Source: JARRNE01 sp963824085 (GTDB taxonomy: Bacteria > Pseudomonadota > Gammaproteobacteria > Chromatiales > Chromatiaceae). From it: 64,000 nucleotides of DNA. Both the position numbers and the translations under genes were made by a program. Shown here one piece after another: positions 34,040 through 42,279 of the stretch; positions within the stretch are counted from its first letter, which is position 1; each line of letters begins with the position of its first letter. Where the stretch lies: positions 13,831-77,830 of the forward strand of contig CAWGNT010000012.1 of assembly GCA_963824085.1 (NCBI GenBank), written 5' to 3'. The notes below the pieces were generated by a model. That model saw only the letters and a program-made list of their open reading frames with translations, was not told the DNA's origin and did not search any database.

Positions 34040-35480
34040 AACGCCGAGAGTATGGGTGATCGATGATGATCGCTCGATACGGTGGGTCTTGGAGAGGGCC
34101 CTTCAAAAGGCCGAAATGGACGTAACGAGCTTCTCCAACGGCGTTGGCGTGATGGAGGCGCTGCAACGCGAGCGACCGGACGTCATCCTCTCCGACGTGC
34201 GCATGCCCGGTATCGACGGCCTCGACCTCCTTCAGCAGATCACGGCACGTTATTCTGATCTTCCCGTCATCATCATGACCGCCCACTCGGACCTGGACAG
34301 TGCTGTGTCCGCGTTCCATGGCGGAGCCTTCGAATACCTGCCGAAGCCTTTTGATCTCGACGAGGCCGTCGACCAGGTCAGGCGGGCGTGTCGACAACGT
34401 ATGCCGAGCGGCGCGGATGCGGTCGAGCCGGTTCCGGGCGGACGGGATATTGTCGGCGAAGCGCCCGCGATGCAGGAGGTATTCCGAGCCATCGGCCGTT
34501 TGGCACGCTCCAATATCACCGTGCTGATCAACGGCGAATCCGGAACGGGTAAGGAGTTGGTGGCGCGGGCACTACATCGGCACAGCCCGCGCTCGGATCA
34601 GCCCTTCATCGCCCTGAACATGGCGGCGATTCCGCGCGATCTGCTGGAGTCGGAGCTCTTCGGCCATGAGCGCGGTGCCTTCACCGGCGCTCAGTCGCGG
34701 CGAGAGGGTCGGTTCGAGCAGGCTGACAGGGGGACCCTCTTTCTCGACGAAATCGGTGACATGCCGGCGGAGCTGCAGACGAGACTGCTACGCGTACTTG
34801 CGGACGGCGAGTTCTACCGAGTCGGCGGGGTCGCCCCAATCAAGGTCGATGTCCGAATCATCGCCGCCACCCATCAGCACCTTGAAGACCTGGTCCGGGA
34901 GGGGCGGTTTCGCGAGGACCTGTTCCACCGGCTCAACGTCATACGTATACACCTGCCCGCACTGCGCGAGCGGCGTGAAGACATCCCGCTCCTGATGCGC
35001 CATTTTCTGGTCCAGGCGGCAGCGGAGCTTGGATGCGAGCCAAAGGTCTTGACCAGCAGCGCTTCGGATCAGCTCAAGCGTCTCGACTGGCGTGGCAACG
35101 TGCGTCAGCTGGAGAATACCGCTCGTTGGCTGACGGTGATGGCCTCAGGGAAGGAGATCCACCCGGACGACTTTCCCCCGGAGCTCACGAGCTACCGGGA
35201 TGACGCGGGGGGCGACGATCACTGGCAGGTCGCGCTACGGCGCTGGGCGCGCAACAGCCTTCAACAGGGTCAGACGGCCCTCCTCGACACGGCGCTGCCG
35301 GCGTTCGAGCAGACCCTGATCGAGACCGCGTTGGAGCACACGGGAGGTCGCCGGCAGGAGGCCGCGCGCCTTCTGGGCTGGGGGCGCAACACCTTGACCC
35401 GCAAGGTGAAGGATCTGCGTCTCGACGTAGACACCCCTGACAGCGAAGAAGAGATAGAAGCCTGCGGTGCAGACCGGTAG
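34032..35480 (+). CDS. ntrC: Nitrogen regulation response regulator NtrC (GlnG)
   Basis: 482 residues. Receiver domain 1-120 with acidic pocket DDD (11-13) and phospho-acceptor Asp55 (SDVRMPG). The sigma-54 AAA+ domain has Walker A GESGTGKE (168-175) and the sigma-54 contact loop GAFTGA (215-220). A Fis-type helix-turn-helix at the C-terminus (AARLLGWGRNTLTRKVKDL) binds DNA. It should activate the glnA promoter upstream, for which a sigma-54 element and a GCAC-N7-GTGC dyad are visible. Confidence 0.97.
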   Translation: MNRTPRVWVIDDDRSIRWVLERALQKAEMDVTSFSNGVGVMEALQRERPDVILSDVRMPGIDGLDLLQQITARYSDLPVIIMTAHSDLDSAVSAFHGGAFEYLPKPFDLDEAVDQVRRACRQRMPSGADAVEPVPGGRDIVGEAPAMQEVFRAIGRLARSNITVLINGESGTGKELVARALHRHSPRSDQPFIALNMAAIPRDLLESELFGHERGAFTGAQSRREGRFEQADRGTLFLDEIGDMPAELQTRLLRVLADGEFYRVGGVAPIKVDVRIIAATHQHLEDLVREGRFREDLFHRLNVIRIHLPALRERREDIPLLMRHFLVQAAAELGCEPKVLTSSASDQLKRLDWRGNVRQLENTARWLTVMASGKEIHPDDFPPELTSYRDDAGGDDHWQVALRRWARNSLQQGQTALLDTALPAFEQTLIETALEHTGGRRQEAARLLGWGRNTLTRKVKDLRLDVDTPDSEEEIEACGADR

Positions 35481-35521
35481 GTCGTCCCCGATATACCGTC
35501 CCCAATTGCGTTTTTCGCTTT

Positions 35522-35617
35522 GGGGGCCGGCCGCACCCGCCGGGAGACGCCGAGAATCCATCCTGAAGGCTTGACGGCAGCCTCCCCGCCGCCGACATCC
35601 GCACGGGACCGGACCGC
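35522..35617. repeat. Palindromic repeat family A, copy 3
   Basis: Diverged copy downstream of ntrC with GAGACGCCGAGAATCC, AAGGCTTGACGGCAGCCTCC and flanking GCCGGCCGCACCCGCC. The right outer arm is poorly conserved. Confidence 0.7.
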
Positions 35618-35755
35618 TCGCGTGGAGAAGCAAGAAAGCGAAGTCCGTTGGGAATAACCCGCGTTCGGGTCGCTGGCATTCCGACGAGGCGTCTTGGTTC
35701 CCTTCCCTTTACCCCCATTTCCGTGGGAGTTGTGTCTCACATAGTCGTAACAGCA

Positions 35756-36154
35756 ATGGACAGCAGCAGCATCGAGCTTCCCGGTTCTGAAGTCGAATCC
35801 ATCAGTCTGGAGGACGGACGCCTACGGGTGCGGTTTTCCCGGGCCTACATCGTGAAGACGATGACTGGGTCGCCGGAGCGGACACGCTGGTGGCAAACCG
35901 GCGACCTGATCATGGACGGGGCCGAGCCTGAGGCAGCCCTGCCGGAGGGTCCGCTGGTTTGCGCGGGCGGAGACGTTGAAGAAAACGTCTACACCTACCG
36001 GAACATGATTCCCATACCGTTGGATAGCCGAGGGAGAACGCGATGTGCCCTGCGCTTTCGGGGCACTGACGTGCAGCTTATCGTGAGCGGGGAGACCATC
36101 CGGGTCGAGATGATCGATGTGCCCAAGTACATCGAGCATATCCGACCGGCATAA
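35756..36154 (+). CDS. Conserved hypothetical protein
   Basis: 132 residues from ATG at 35756 (MDSSSIELPGSEVESISLED). It looks all-beta, with alternating hydrophobic residues (LRVRFSRAYIVKTM, WWQTGDLIMDG, CALRFRGTDVQLIVSG) and ends DVPKYIEHIRPA. No signal peptide or membrane segment. I do not recognise a characterised family. It is monocistronic between ntrC and the convergent nfi gene. Confidence 0.7.
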   Translation: MDSSSIELPGSEVESISLEDGRLRVRFSRAYIVKTMTGSPERTRWWQTGDLIMDGAEPEAALPEGPLVCAGGDVEENVYTYRNMIPIPLDSRGRTRCALRFRGTDVQLIVSGETIRVEMIDVPKYIEHIRPA

Positions 36155-36195
36155 CCTAGGCCCTGATTGCTCGGGAGACGAGCGTGACCCTTGTG

Positions 36196-36882
36196 TCAGA
36201 AGTCCGGCGATTTCGCATGCGAGGCGAGCCAGTGGGCGCGACGCGTCGTCTCCGGAAGGCGATATCGCGGGGCGCAGGCAAGGACATATTGCACGGCTGT
36301 CTCCAGGGAGATGCGATGACCGATCGACACATAGAGGGGTCGGACACCGCGACGCGTTCGTAATACGACACCCACGACCTCTCCGTCGTGTACGAGCGGG
36401 ACCCAGGTACCCTTATCGATATCGGGCTCTTCGTGCTCCCCGATCAATCGGGATTTCGCCACCCCAATGCTCGGCAGGTCCGTCACGACACCGAGATGGC
36501 AAGCGAGGCCGAAACGCCGGGGGTGCGCGTACCCTTGGCCGTCGCAGAGCAGAAGATCGGGGCGAACGTGCAGGCGCTCGAGGGCGTCCAGTACAGCCGG
36601 TATCTCCCGGAACGAAAGCAGGCCTGGAACATACGGAAAGCTCGTGGGACGCTTGGCTATTGCCTGATCGAGAAGCTCCAGCGCGGGAAAGCGAAGTACC
36701 GTGATTGCCGCTCGGGTAGTGCGACCCGCGTCTTCGAAGCCGACGTCGACGCCGGCAACCGTACCGACTACCCCGAGATCGTCGGTCTTTACCACCAGGC
36801 CCCGAAGGCCGTCCTGGATCGCGCGCGCCTCGCTTGGCGTCACGTCCCAGGCGTGGCTGATTAGGTTGCGCCTCTGCCCCAT
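36196..36882 (-). CDS. nfi: Endonuclease V
   Basis: 228 residues from ATG at 36882, chosen for the GGAGAG ribosome binding site (the frame extends to a TTG at 36903). It nicks DNA near deaminated bases such as hypoxanthine. Conserved segments are VAGVDVGFE (catalytic Asp46), YVPGLLSFREIP, LLCDGQGYAHPRRFGLACHLGV (catalytic acid in CDGQG) and SIGVAKSRL. It is convergent with the unknown gene 35756-36154. Confidence 0.94.
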   Translation of the reverse strand: MGQRRNLISHAWDVTPSEARAIQDGLRGLVVKTDDLGVVGTVAGVDVGFEDAGRTTRAAITVLRFPALELLDQAIAKRPTSFPYVPGLLSFREIPAVLDALERLHVRPDLLLCDGQGYAHPRRFGLACHLGVVTDLPSIGVAKSRLIGEHEEPDIDKGTWVPLVHDGEVVGVVLRTRRGVRPLYVSIGHRISLETAVQYVLACAPRYRLPETTRRAHWLASHAKSPDF

Positions 36883-36972
36883 TCGCCGCTCTCCGACCAC
36901 CAAGCCAAGCTAGCTCGAGCGTGCGCCAGGCGCCGCGGGTATAGGTTTCGTACTTGGGTCTTTCGTTCCTTC

Positions 36973-37041
36973 GGGGGCCGGGTTGCTCCCGCCGGGGGAC
37001 GCCGTAAATACGATCCTGTAGGCTTGGCGGCAGCTTCCGTG
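36973..37041. repeat. Palindromic repeat family A, copy 4 (right half missing)
   Basis: Has GGGGGCCGGGTTGCTCCCGCC, GGGGGACGCCGTAAATACG and GTAGGCTTGGCGGCAGC, with the same upstream flank TACTTGGGTCTTTCG as copy 1. The right outer arm is absent, so this copy is truncated. Confidence 0.75.
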
Positions 37042-37076
37042 CGTCAAAGGGACTCCTCCCTGCCCATCATCGCTGC

Positions 37077-37103
37077 AAAAAAGAACCCGCACAGCTGTGC
37101 GGG
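37077..37103 (-). terminator. Rho-independent terminator of the small gene 37149-37373
   Basis: An 18-bp perfect palindrome CCCGCACAGCTGTGCGGG (37086-37103) is followed, reading leftwards, by TTCTTTTTT. It lies 45 nt downstream of the minus-strand small gene. Confidence 0.85.
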
Positions 37104-37148
37104 CCTTCTCTATCGGTGCGTCCGTCGTCTGGACGCAGCGAGTGCTCC

Positions 37149-37373
37149 TCAGTTGCGCGAGGAGCCGACCATCTCGTGCGCGATATCAATGACGCGATTG
37201 GCCATATCCATGTAATCCTGCCGGTAGTCGACGAGCAGACCTTCCTTCGAAGCCCAGTAGTCCTTCCCAGAGACGCCGTGCTCGTGCTCGTACTCGATAA
37301 ACTGCTTCTGCATGACCAGCATCTTTTCGATCAAATCCTGCTTCTCTTTTCTCAAAGCTTCGATATCACTCAT
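37149..37373 (-). CDS. Small conserved hypothetical protein (74 aa)
   Basis: 74 residues from ATG at 37373. The first 28 residues form a charged helix (SDIEALRKEKQDLIEKMLVM), then HGVSGKDYWASKEG and a second helix DYRQDYMDMANRVIDIAHEM. There is no signal or membrane segment. The regular pattern, its own terminator and high acidic/basic content indicate a real helical cytosolic protein. I do not know its function. Confidence 0.75.
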   Translation of the reverse strand: MSDIEALRKEKQDLIEKMLVMQKQFIEYEHEHGVSGKDYWASKEGLLVDYRQDYMDMANRVIDIAHEMVGSSRN

Positions 37374-37537
37374 GGATCTCTCCCAACAGCTAGTGCTTCT
37401 TCAAACCGACGGCCGGGTTAAGTGTATGCCGAATTCTTAATATACCATGGGAGACGCAAGCTTGGTCAACCAGCGCCTGCGGCTGCCGTCGAGCGTCGCA
37501 AAGACGGGCGAGCTCGCACGTCTCGACAGAAATCGCC

Positions 37538-38503
37538 TCAGCAACACCCGCCGGCTGCGGGCTCTTGACCGTGCAACCGTAGGCTCCCGGTGAGCTGGGA
37601 AACCGCAGCGAGCTGATGCCGATCCAGATAGTCGCAGATTCCGCCATTTATCTTTGGAAGAACCAGAGGGTCGTAGAACAGGGCGGTGCCGACGCCGACC
37701 GCGGAAGCCCCGGCGATCAGAAACTCCAACGCGTCTTCGGCAGTCGCGACCCCGCCCTGGCCGATGACCGGCACTCCGTGGTCGCGGCAGACCTGGTATA
37801 CCTGGTGGACCTTGAGTAGAGCTACCGGCTTGATCGCTGGACCGGACAATCCTCCCTGGTTGTTGCCGATCACGGGCGTCCGGCTCTCGCAGTCGATGGC
37901 CATGCCCATGAGTGTGTTGATGACGGAGAAGGCGTCGGAGCCGGCCTCGAGACACGCCAAGGCGTTGCCTGCAATGTCCGTTTGGTTCGGCGACAGCTTG
38001 GTGATGATCGGTTTGCGGGTTGCCTTGCGGCAGGCCGCGACGACGCGCGCCGACATCCTCACGTCGTTACCGAAGGCTACGCCCCCCTCCTTCACGTTCG
38101 GACAGGAGATGTTGATCTCGATGGCGTCGATGGGCGAGTCGTCGAAGCGCCGCGTGACCTCGTAGTACTCGTCGACGGTCGAGCCGGATGCGTTCGCGAT
38201 GAAGCGCGTTTCCGTGAAGTCGAGCAGCGGCAAGATCTCGTTTACGACCTTGTCCACGCCCGGGTTCTGGAGGCCGATGGCATTGAGCATCCCCGCGGGT
38301 GTCTCGCAGATGCGGTGCGGGGAGTTCCCGAGGCGGGGATTCAAGGTGGTGCCTTTTAGGCAGACCGCACCCGCGTCCTTGTTAGAGAATCCCCTGACGC
38401 GGGTATACTCGTCTCCAAAGCCCACGCATCCCGAGAGTAGAACGAGGGGGGTGGCGAATTCTAGCCCGCAGAAGTCGATCTTGAGGCGAGGATCGTTTGC
38501 CAT
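37538..38503 (-). CDS. pyrD: Dihydroorotate dehydrogenase, class 1B catalytic subunit type
   Basis: 321-residue FMN-binding TIM barrel that oxidises dihydroorotate to orotate in pyrimidine synthesis. Family segments: LSGCVGFGDEY, KGTTLNPRLGNSPHRICE, NAIGLQNPG, and EINISCPNVKEGG with Cys134 as the catalytic base of class 1 enzymes (class 2 uses Ser). The FMN phosphate segments GQGGVATAEDALEFL and GASAVGVGTAL are present. The C-terminus ends in an unusual GGCC. Class 1B enzymes normally need PyrK; no pyrK is adjacent. The gene diverges from trmL with 23 bp between the starts. Confidence 0.87.
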   Translation of the reverse strand: MANDPRLKIDFCGLEFATPLVLLSGCVGFGDEYTRVRGFSNKDAGAVCLKGTTLNPRLGNSPHRICETPAGMLNAIGLQNPGVDKVVNEILPLLDFTETRFIANASGSTVDEYYEVTRRFDDSPIDAIEINISCPNVKEGGVAFGNDVRMSARVVAACRKATRKPIITKLSPNQTDIAGNALACLEAGSDAFSVINTLMGMAIDCESRTPVIGNNQGGLSGPAIKPVALLKVHQVYQVCRDHGVPVIGQGGVATAEDALEFLIAGASAVGVGTALFYDPLVLPKINGGICDYLDRHQLAAVSQLTGSLRLHGQEPAAGGCC

Positions 38504-38526
38504 TTGGTAACTCGTCTCATATACCC

Positions 38527-38997
38527 ATGTTCGATGTCGTCTTATACGAGCCGGAGATTCCGCCGAATACGGGGAACATCATGCGGTTGTGCGCCAACTC
38601 GGGCGTCCGCCTCCACTTGATCGAGCCGCTGGGTTTCGATCTGGAAGACCGCCATCTGAGGCGCGCCGGACTCGACTACCGGGAGTGGGCGAGCGTTCGA
38701 GTCCACACCAGCCTGGCTGATTATCTGGCCACGGCGCCGCAAGGCCGATTATATGCCTGCAGCACGCGCGGTGCGGTCGCATACACGACACCCGCTTACC
38801 ATCCCGGGGACGGGTTCCTGTTTGGACCGGAGACACGCGGCTTACCTGAGAGGGTCCTGGAATCTATACCCGTAGGGCAGCGCCTGTTCTTGCCCATGCA
38901 GCCCGGCAGCCGCAGTCTCAATCTGTCGAACGCGGTGGCCATCGTGGTCTACGAGGCCTGGCGTCGAAATGGGTTCGCCGGTGCTACCGCGGTCTGA
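38527..38997 (+). CDS. trmL: tRNA (cytidine(34)-2'-O)-methyltransferase TrmL
   Basis: 156-residue SPOUT methyltransferase of the TrmL/YibK family, which modifies the wobble nucleotide of leucine tRNAs. Conserved: LYEPEIPPNTGNIMRLCANS (6-25), FLFGPETRGLP and RSLNLSNAVAIVVYEAWRR, which forms the knotted SAM site. The ATG at 38527 is used. It is often found near secB-gpsA, as here. Confidence 0.94.
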   Translation: MFDVVLYEPEIPPNTGNIMRLCANSGVRLHLIEPLGFDLEDRHLRRAGLDYREWASVRVHTSLADYLATAPQGRLYACSTRGAVAYTTPAYHPGDGFLFGPETRGLPERVLESIPVGQRLFLPMQPGSRSLNLSNAVAIVVYEAWRRNGFAGATAV

Positions 38998-39113
38998 TCT
39001 GATGGCGCCTCGCTTACCGGGACATATGCACGGCGCCCCCCGGCGGGAGCGGCTCGTCCCAAAAGAACGAAAACCCCAGATCGAAACCGTATACGTGACT
39101 TGGCAGAATTCGC

Positions 39114-40124
39114 CTAGCCGAATTCGGCCTTGCTGCTGCGCTCGAGCAGATTCCGCGTTGCTTCATCGGGCGTCACGCCTCCGTAGAGGACGCCATACAC
39201 CTGTTCGCTGATCGGCATCTCGACACCGAGCCGCTGCGCCATCGAACGCACGGATCGCGCGGAGATCACACCCTCCACCTCCTGGCCGATCTCCGCCTTG
39301 GCCGCCTCGACAGTCAGTCCTCGTGCGAGGGCGAGCCCCATACGCCGGTTGCGCGACTGGTCGTCAGTGCAAGTCAGCACCAGGTCGCCGAGTCCGGCGA
39401 GCCCCATGAAGGTCTCCTGTCGACCGCCGAGGGCCGTGCCGAACCTGATCAGCTCGGCCAGCCCGCGCGTGATCAAGGCAGCACGAGTGTTGGCTCCGAA
39501 TCCCAGCCCGTCGGCGATGCCCGTGGCGATGGCGAGGACATTCTTCGCGGCCCCGCCGACCTGGACACCTATGAGGTCGTCGCTGGTATAAGCGCGGAAG
39601 CGCTCGCTGTGAAGATAGTCGGCAACGCGTCGAGCATGCTCCGGTCGGCGCGACGCAACCGTCACTGCCGTGGGCAGGCCCTGAGCCACCTCTCGGGCGA
39701 AGCTCGGACCAGATATGGCGGCCAGATCCCGGCCAACCAGGATCTCCTCCGCAACCTGATGCAACAGCCGGTTGCTGCCGGGTTCGAAGCCCTTCGTCGC
39801 CCAAGCGATCCCGAGGTCCCGGTCCAGAGGCATAGGCAGCGCGCGCAGCACGGCGGCGAATGCGTGGCTCGGGACCGCGATCAGAAGGCCCTGTGCCTGG
39901 CTGACGGCCTCCTCGATCGTGTCGACAGGGTACAGCTCCGGAGGGAGCGCGACTCCAGGCAGAAACTGCCGGTTCTCACGCTCCCGCCGCAGTGCCTCCA
40001 TATGCTCGGGCAGGTGACCCCAAAGACGGACGGGGTGTCCGTTTCGAGACAAGAGCACTGCGAGCGCAGTGCCCCATGAGCCCGCGCCAAGGACGGCGAT
40101 ATGCGCGTGAGGGCCCGAGGTCAA
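39114..40124 (-). CDS. gpsA: Glycerol-3-phosphate dehydrogenase [NAD(P)+]
   Basis: 336 residues; reduces dihydroxyacetone phosphate to sn-glycerol 3-phosphate for phospholipids. Dinucleotide motif VLGAGSWGTALA (11-22), ATKGFEPGSNRLLHQV, SGPSFAREVAQGLPTAV and the catalytic-lysine region GGAAKNVLAIATGIADGL are all typical. The TTG start overlaps the secB stop (TTGA), so it is probably translated by coupling. Third gene of rhodanese-secB-gpsA. Confidence 0.96.
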   Translation of the reverse strand: MTSGPHAHIAVLGAGSWGTALAVLLSRNGHPVRLWGHLPEHMEALRRERENRQFLPGVALPPELYPVDTIEEAVSQAQGLLIAVPSHAFAAVLRALPMPLDRDLGIAWATKGFEPGSNRLLHQVAEEILVGRDLAAISGPSFAREVAQGLPTAVTVASRRPEHARRVADYLHSERFRAYTSDDLIGVQVGGAAKNVLAIATGIADGLGFGANTRAALITRGLAELIRFGTALGGRQETFMGLAGLGDLVLTCTDDQSRNRRMGLALARGLTVEAAKAEIGQEVEGVISARSVRSMAQRLGVEMPISEQVYGVLYGGVTPDEATRNLLERSSKAEFG

Positions 40125-40600
40125 TGGGCGGTCGGGCCTTCCTGCGCCTTGAGCTGCTCGGCGACCTGCTCCTGGTGCTGAGCAAACAAGGCGTCAAAGT
40201 TGACCGGCTGCAGCACGAGCTGCGGGAAGCTGCCCTTGGTGGCGAGGTCCGAGACCACCTCACGAGCATAAGGAAAAAGTAGATTTGGACAGTAGGCCCC
40301 GAGCAGTGGGCCGATCTCTTGCTCGGGGAATCCCTTGACGCCGAAGATTCCGGCCTGCTGGACCTCGACGATCGAGGCCGTCTTCTCGCCGACCTTTGTC
40401 GTGACAGTGACCGCGAGCACTACCTCGTACGTGTCTTCACTCAGCCGATTGATCTTGGTGTTCAGATTGAGCTCGTGCTGCGGTTCCCATTGCTGCCGAA
40501 AGATATCCGGCGCGTTCGGCGACTCGAAGGAAGAATCCTTCAAATAGATCCGTTGCAGCGCAAACTGGCGCTCACCTGTAGGCTGTTGGTTGTCGGTCAT
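40121..40600 (-). CDS. secB: Protein-export chaperone SecB
   Basis: 159 residues; a tetrameric chaperone that keeps preproteins unfolded and delivers them to SecA. Recognised by FALQRIYLKDSSFESPNAP, TYEVVLAVTVTTKVG, VEVQQAGIFGV and LLGAYCPNLLFPYAREVVSDL. In many gammaproteobacteria a glutaredoxin gene (grxC) sits between the rhodanese and secB; here there is only a 48-bp gap. Confidence 0.97.
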   Translation of the reverse strand: MTDNQQPTGERQFALQRIYLKDSSFESPNAPDIFRQQWEPQHELNLNTKINRLSEDTYEVVLAVTVTTKVGEKTASIVEVQQAGIFGVKGFPEQEIGPLLGAYCPNLLFPYAREVVSDLATKGSFPQLVLQPVNFDALFAQHQEQVAEQLKAQEGPTAH

Positions 40601-40648
40601 GTCGTCTCATCCGGGATAGCTTGGAGGGCCCCTCGACCCGCGCCGGCT

Positions 40649-41077
40649 TCAGCGCTTCTTGCGGGTCACGGGCAGATTGGCGTTCTGCCACGCCAGCACG
40701 CCGCCGCGGAGGTTGTATACCTCCGGGAATCCTTCCTTGCGAAGCTGGCGGCAGGCCATGGAGGACTGGGAGCCTGATCGGCAGGCCACCACAATGGGCT
40801 TGTCCTTGTGCTTCTGGAGGATAGCCATCTGGTTCTTCAGCCCGTTCATGGGAATGTTGAGGGCGTTAATGATATGGCCCGTCGCAAAATCGGCGGCGGG
40901 CCGCACATCCACGACCACGGCGTCTCGACGGTTGATCAGCTCGGTGGCGGCGACGGGTCCTACCGAACCCTTCTCGCCCATCGTAAGGTTGTAGGCGAGC
41001 AGGGCCAGAATCACCACCAAGGCGGCGAAGAGCGCCCAGTGGTTGGTGACGAACTCGATCAGTTGCTGCGCCTGCAT
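40649..41077 (-). CDS. Membrane-anchored rhodanese-like protein (YibN type)
   Basis: 142 residues. An N-terminal transmembrane helix (about 15-32, ALFAALVVILALLAYNL) anchors a single rhodanese domain on the cytosolic side. The active-site loop is CRSGSQSS with Cys99, and the domain includes VVVDVRPAADFATGHI. Likely sulfur transfer or a related thiol reaction. Located upstream of secB-gpsA, the usual position of yibN. Confidence 0.9.
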   Translation of the reverse strand: MQAQQLIEFVTNHWALFAALVVILALLAYNLTMGEKGSVGPVAATELINRRDAVVVDVRPAADFATGHIINALNIPMNGLKNQMAILQKHKDKPIVVACRSGSQSSMACRQLRKEGFPEVYNLRGGVLAWQNANLPVTRKKR

Positions 41078-41260
41078 GTCTGGCTAAGTGTCAGGAGTAA
41101 TCCGCACGGCGGGCGTTCGCACACCGGAGGCGGGAGTATAAGACGCTGTGCCGAGGCAGTCATCCTCGGCTGGGGTCAGCGAGATGGTGCGAAGGCCGAA
41201 GATCGCGGTTGGACGCCCCTCGGCAATGTATGCCGTTCCCATTTGAATCGGTCGCTTATC

Positions 41261-41364
41261 CGGGGTCGGGTTGCGCCCGACGGGGCACGCCGCAAATTCT
41301 TCCCTGAAGGATTGACGGCCGCCTCCCTGCGGCCAACACCGCCCGTCGGGCGCAACCCGACCCC
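41261..41364. repeat. Palindromic repeat family A, copy 5, with perfect outer arms
   Basis: The outer arms 41262-41284 and 41342-41364 are perfectly complementary over 23 bp, the best preserved in the window. The middle has GGCACGCCGCAAATTC, AAGGATTGACGGCCGCCTCC and an inner stem GGCCGCCTCCCTGCGGCC. It lies in the 344-bp spacer between the rhodanese and arsR genes, which holds no other feature I can support. Confidence 0.85.
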
Positions 41365-41421
41365 TATGGCCGCGAAGCGAAAGAAAACGGCGTCAGTTGG
41401 GTGGAGTCGAGCGAGGGCTGT

Positions 41422-41790
41422 TCAACGCCCGTGGTGACAGAATACCTCGCGCATCATCCGAATCAGCTGGAGTGTGCGGGAGTCGCCGACCCGGTAGTAG
41501 ACGCGGTTCGCGTCCTTGCGTGATGCGAGTATCCCTTTGTCCCGCAGGATGGCGAGGTGCTGCGAGATGTTGCTTTGGGAGGTGCCCACATAGTCGACGA
41601 TCTCCTGCACGCTCACCTCCTGGTCCCCCAAGGTGCACAGGATCTTCAAGCGCAGCGGATGGGACATTGCCTTGAGCGAGCGCGACGCGCGGTCGATGTC
41701 ACGGTCGTCGAGGATGAGATCGACAGGTGACTCGTCGCTGCCTGCTGTGTTCAGAACGGGATGGACGGGGCGGCTGAGGTTTCCGACCAT
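41422..41790 (-). CDS. ArsR/SmtB-family transcriptional regulator
   Basis: 122 residues with a winged helix-turn-helix: AMSHPLRLKILCTLGDQEVS, the recognition helix region SQSNISQHLAILRDKG and wing KDANRVYYRVGD. Two cysteines are present (ILC in the core and FCHH near the C-terminus), but the classical CxCxxD metal site is absent. It could respond to metal, sulfide or another signal. It is monocistronic; an AT-rich stretch upstream is its likely promoter and operator. Confidence 0.88.
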   Translation of the reverse strand: MVGNLSRPVHPVLNTAGSDESPVDLILDDRDIDRASRSLKAMSHPLRLKILCTLGDQEVSVQEIVDYVGTSQSNISQHLAILRDKGILASRKDANRVYYRVGDSRTLQLIRMMREVFCHHGR

Positions 41791-41800
41791 GGATGCACTC

Positions 41801-41836
41801 TCATTAACTCATAACAATAGAATAATAAACTTTTTA
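41801..41836 (-). promoter_or_regulatory. AT-rich promoter/operator region of the arsR gene
   Basis: ATTAACTCATAACAATAGAA and following TAATAAACTTTTT stand out against the GC-rich surroundings, directly upstream of the arsR start. It probably holds the promoter and an autoregulatory site; I cannot fix the hexamers. Confidence 0.35.
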
Positions 41837-41973
41837 CGGTGAGATGCGAAGCGCCGGGGGTGTCTGGGACGGCTCCAGCGGGAAGCGATAGACTGCGTTC
41901 CACCGCTTGCCCGTCGGCTCAAGAGAGCACGGCGACGGCGGAGCCAAAGAGAGGCAACAGCGTGACAACCCTT

Positions 41974-42163
41974 GATCTGAGAAAGAACACTTCACCACGA
42001 AGAGCACGAAGAAACACGAAGAAAAACAACGGCGAAATAGGGAAGGGGGGTACATCCGGCTTCACCCTCCGCCTGATGGTGCAATTGGAAGTAACTATTT
42101 GAAACTCTTCGCGTCCTTCGCGTCCTTCGTGTCCTTCGTGGTTCGACTTGCGAATCCAGGTTG
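41974..42163. repeat. MITE-like repeat family B, copy 1
   Basis: Imperfect terminal inverted repeats: left TTCACCACGAAGAGCACGAA with AACACGAAG, right CTTCGTGTCCTTCGTGGTTC, about 150 bp apart. The outer flanks (CTTGATCTGAG and CGAATCCAGGTTG) are also related by inversion. It occupies most of the 490-bp spacer between arsR and envC; the rest has no supported gene. Confidence 0.75.
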
Positions 42164-42279
42164 ATGGACGAGACCACCCAGTGGGAAATTGGCGCGATAC
42201 AGTCGGCCCAGCCGGGAGGGACCGCCTTCGGGAAGTGCATGGAGCACGATTTCCGCTTACTTCCTCTTTGCACTGACTC

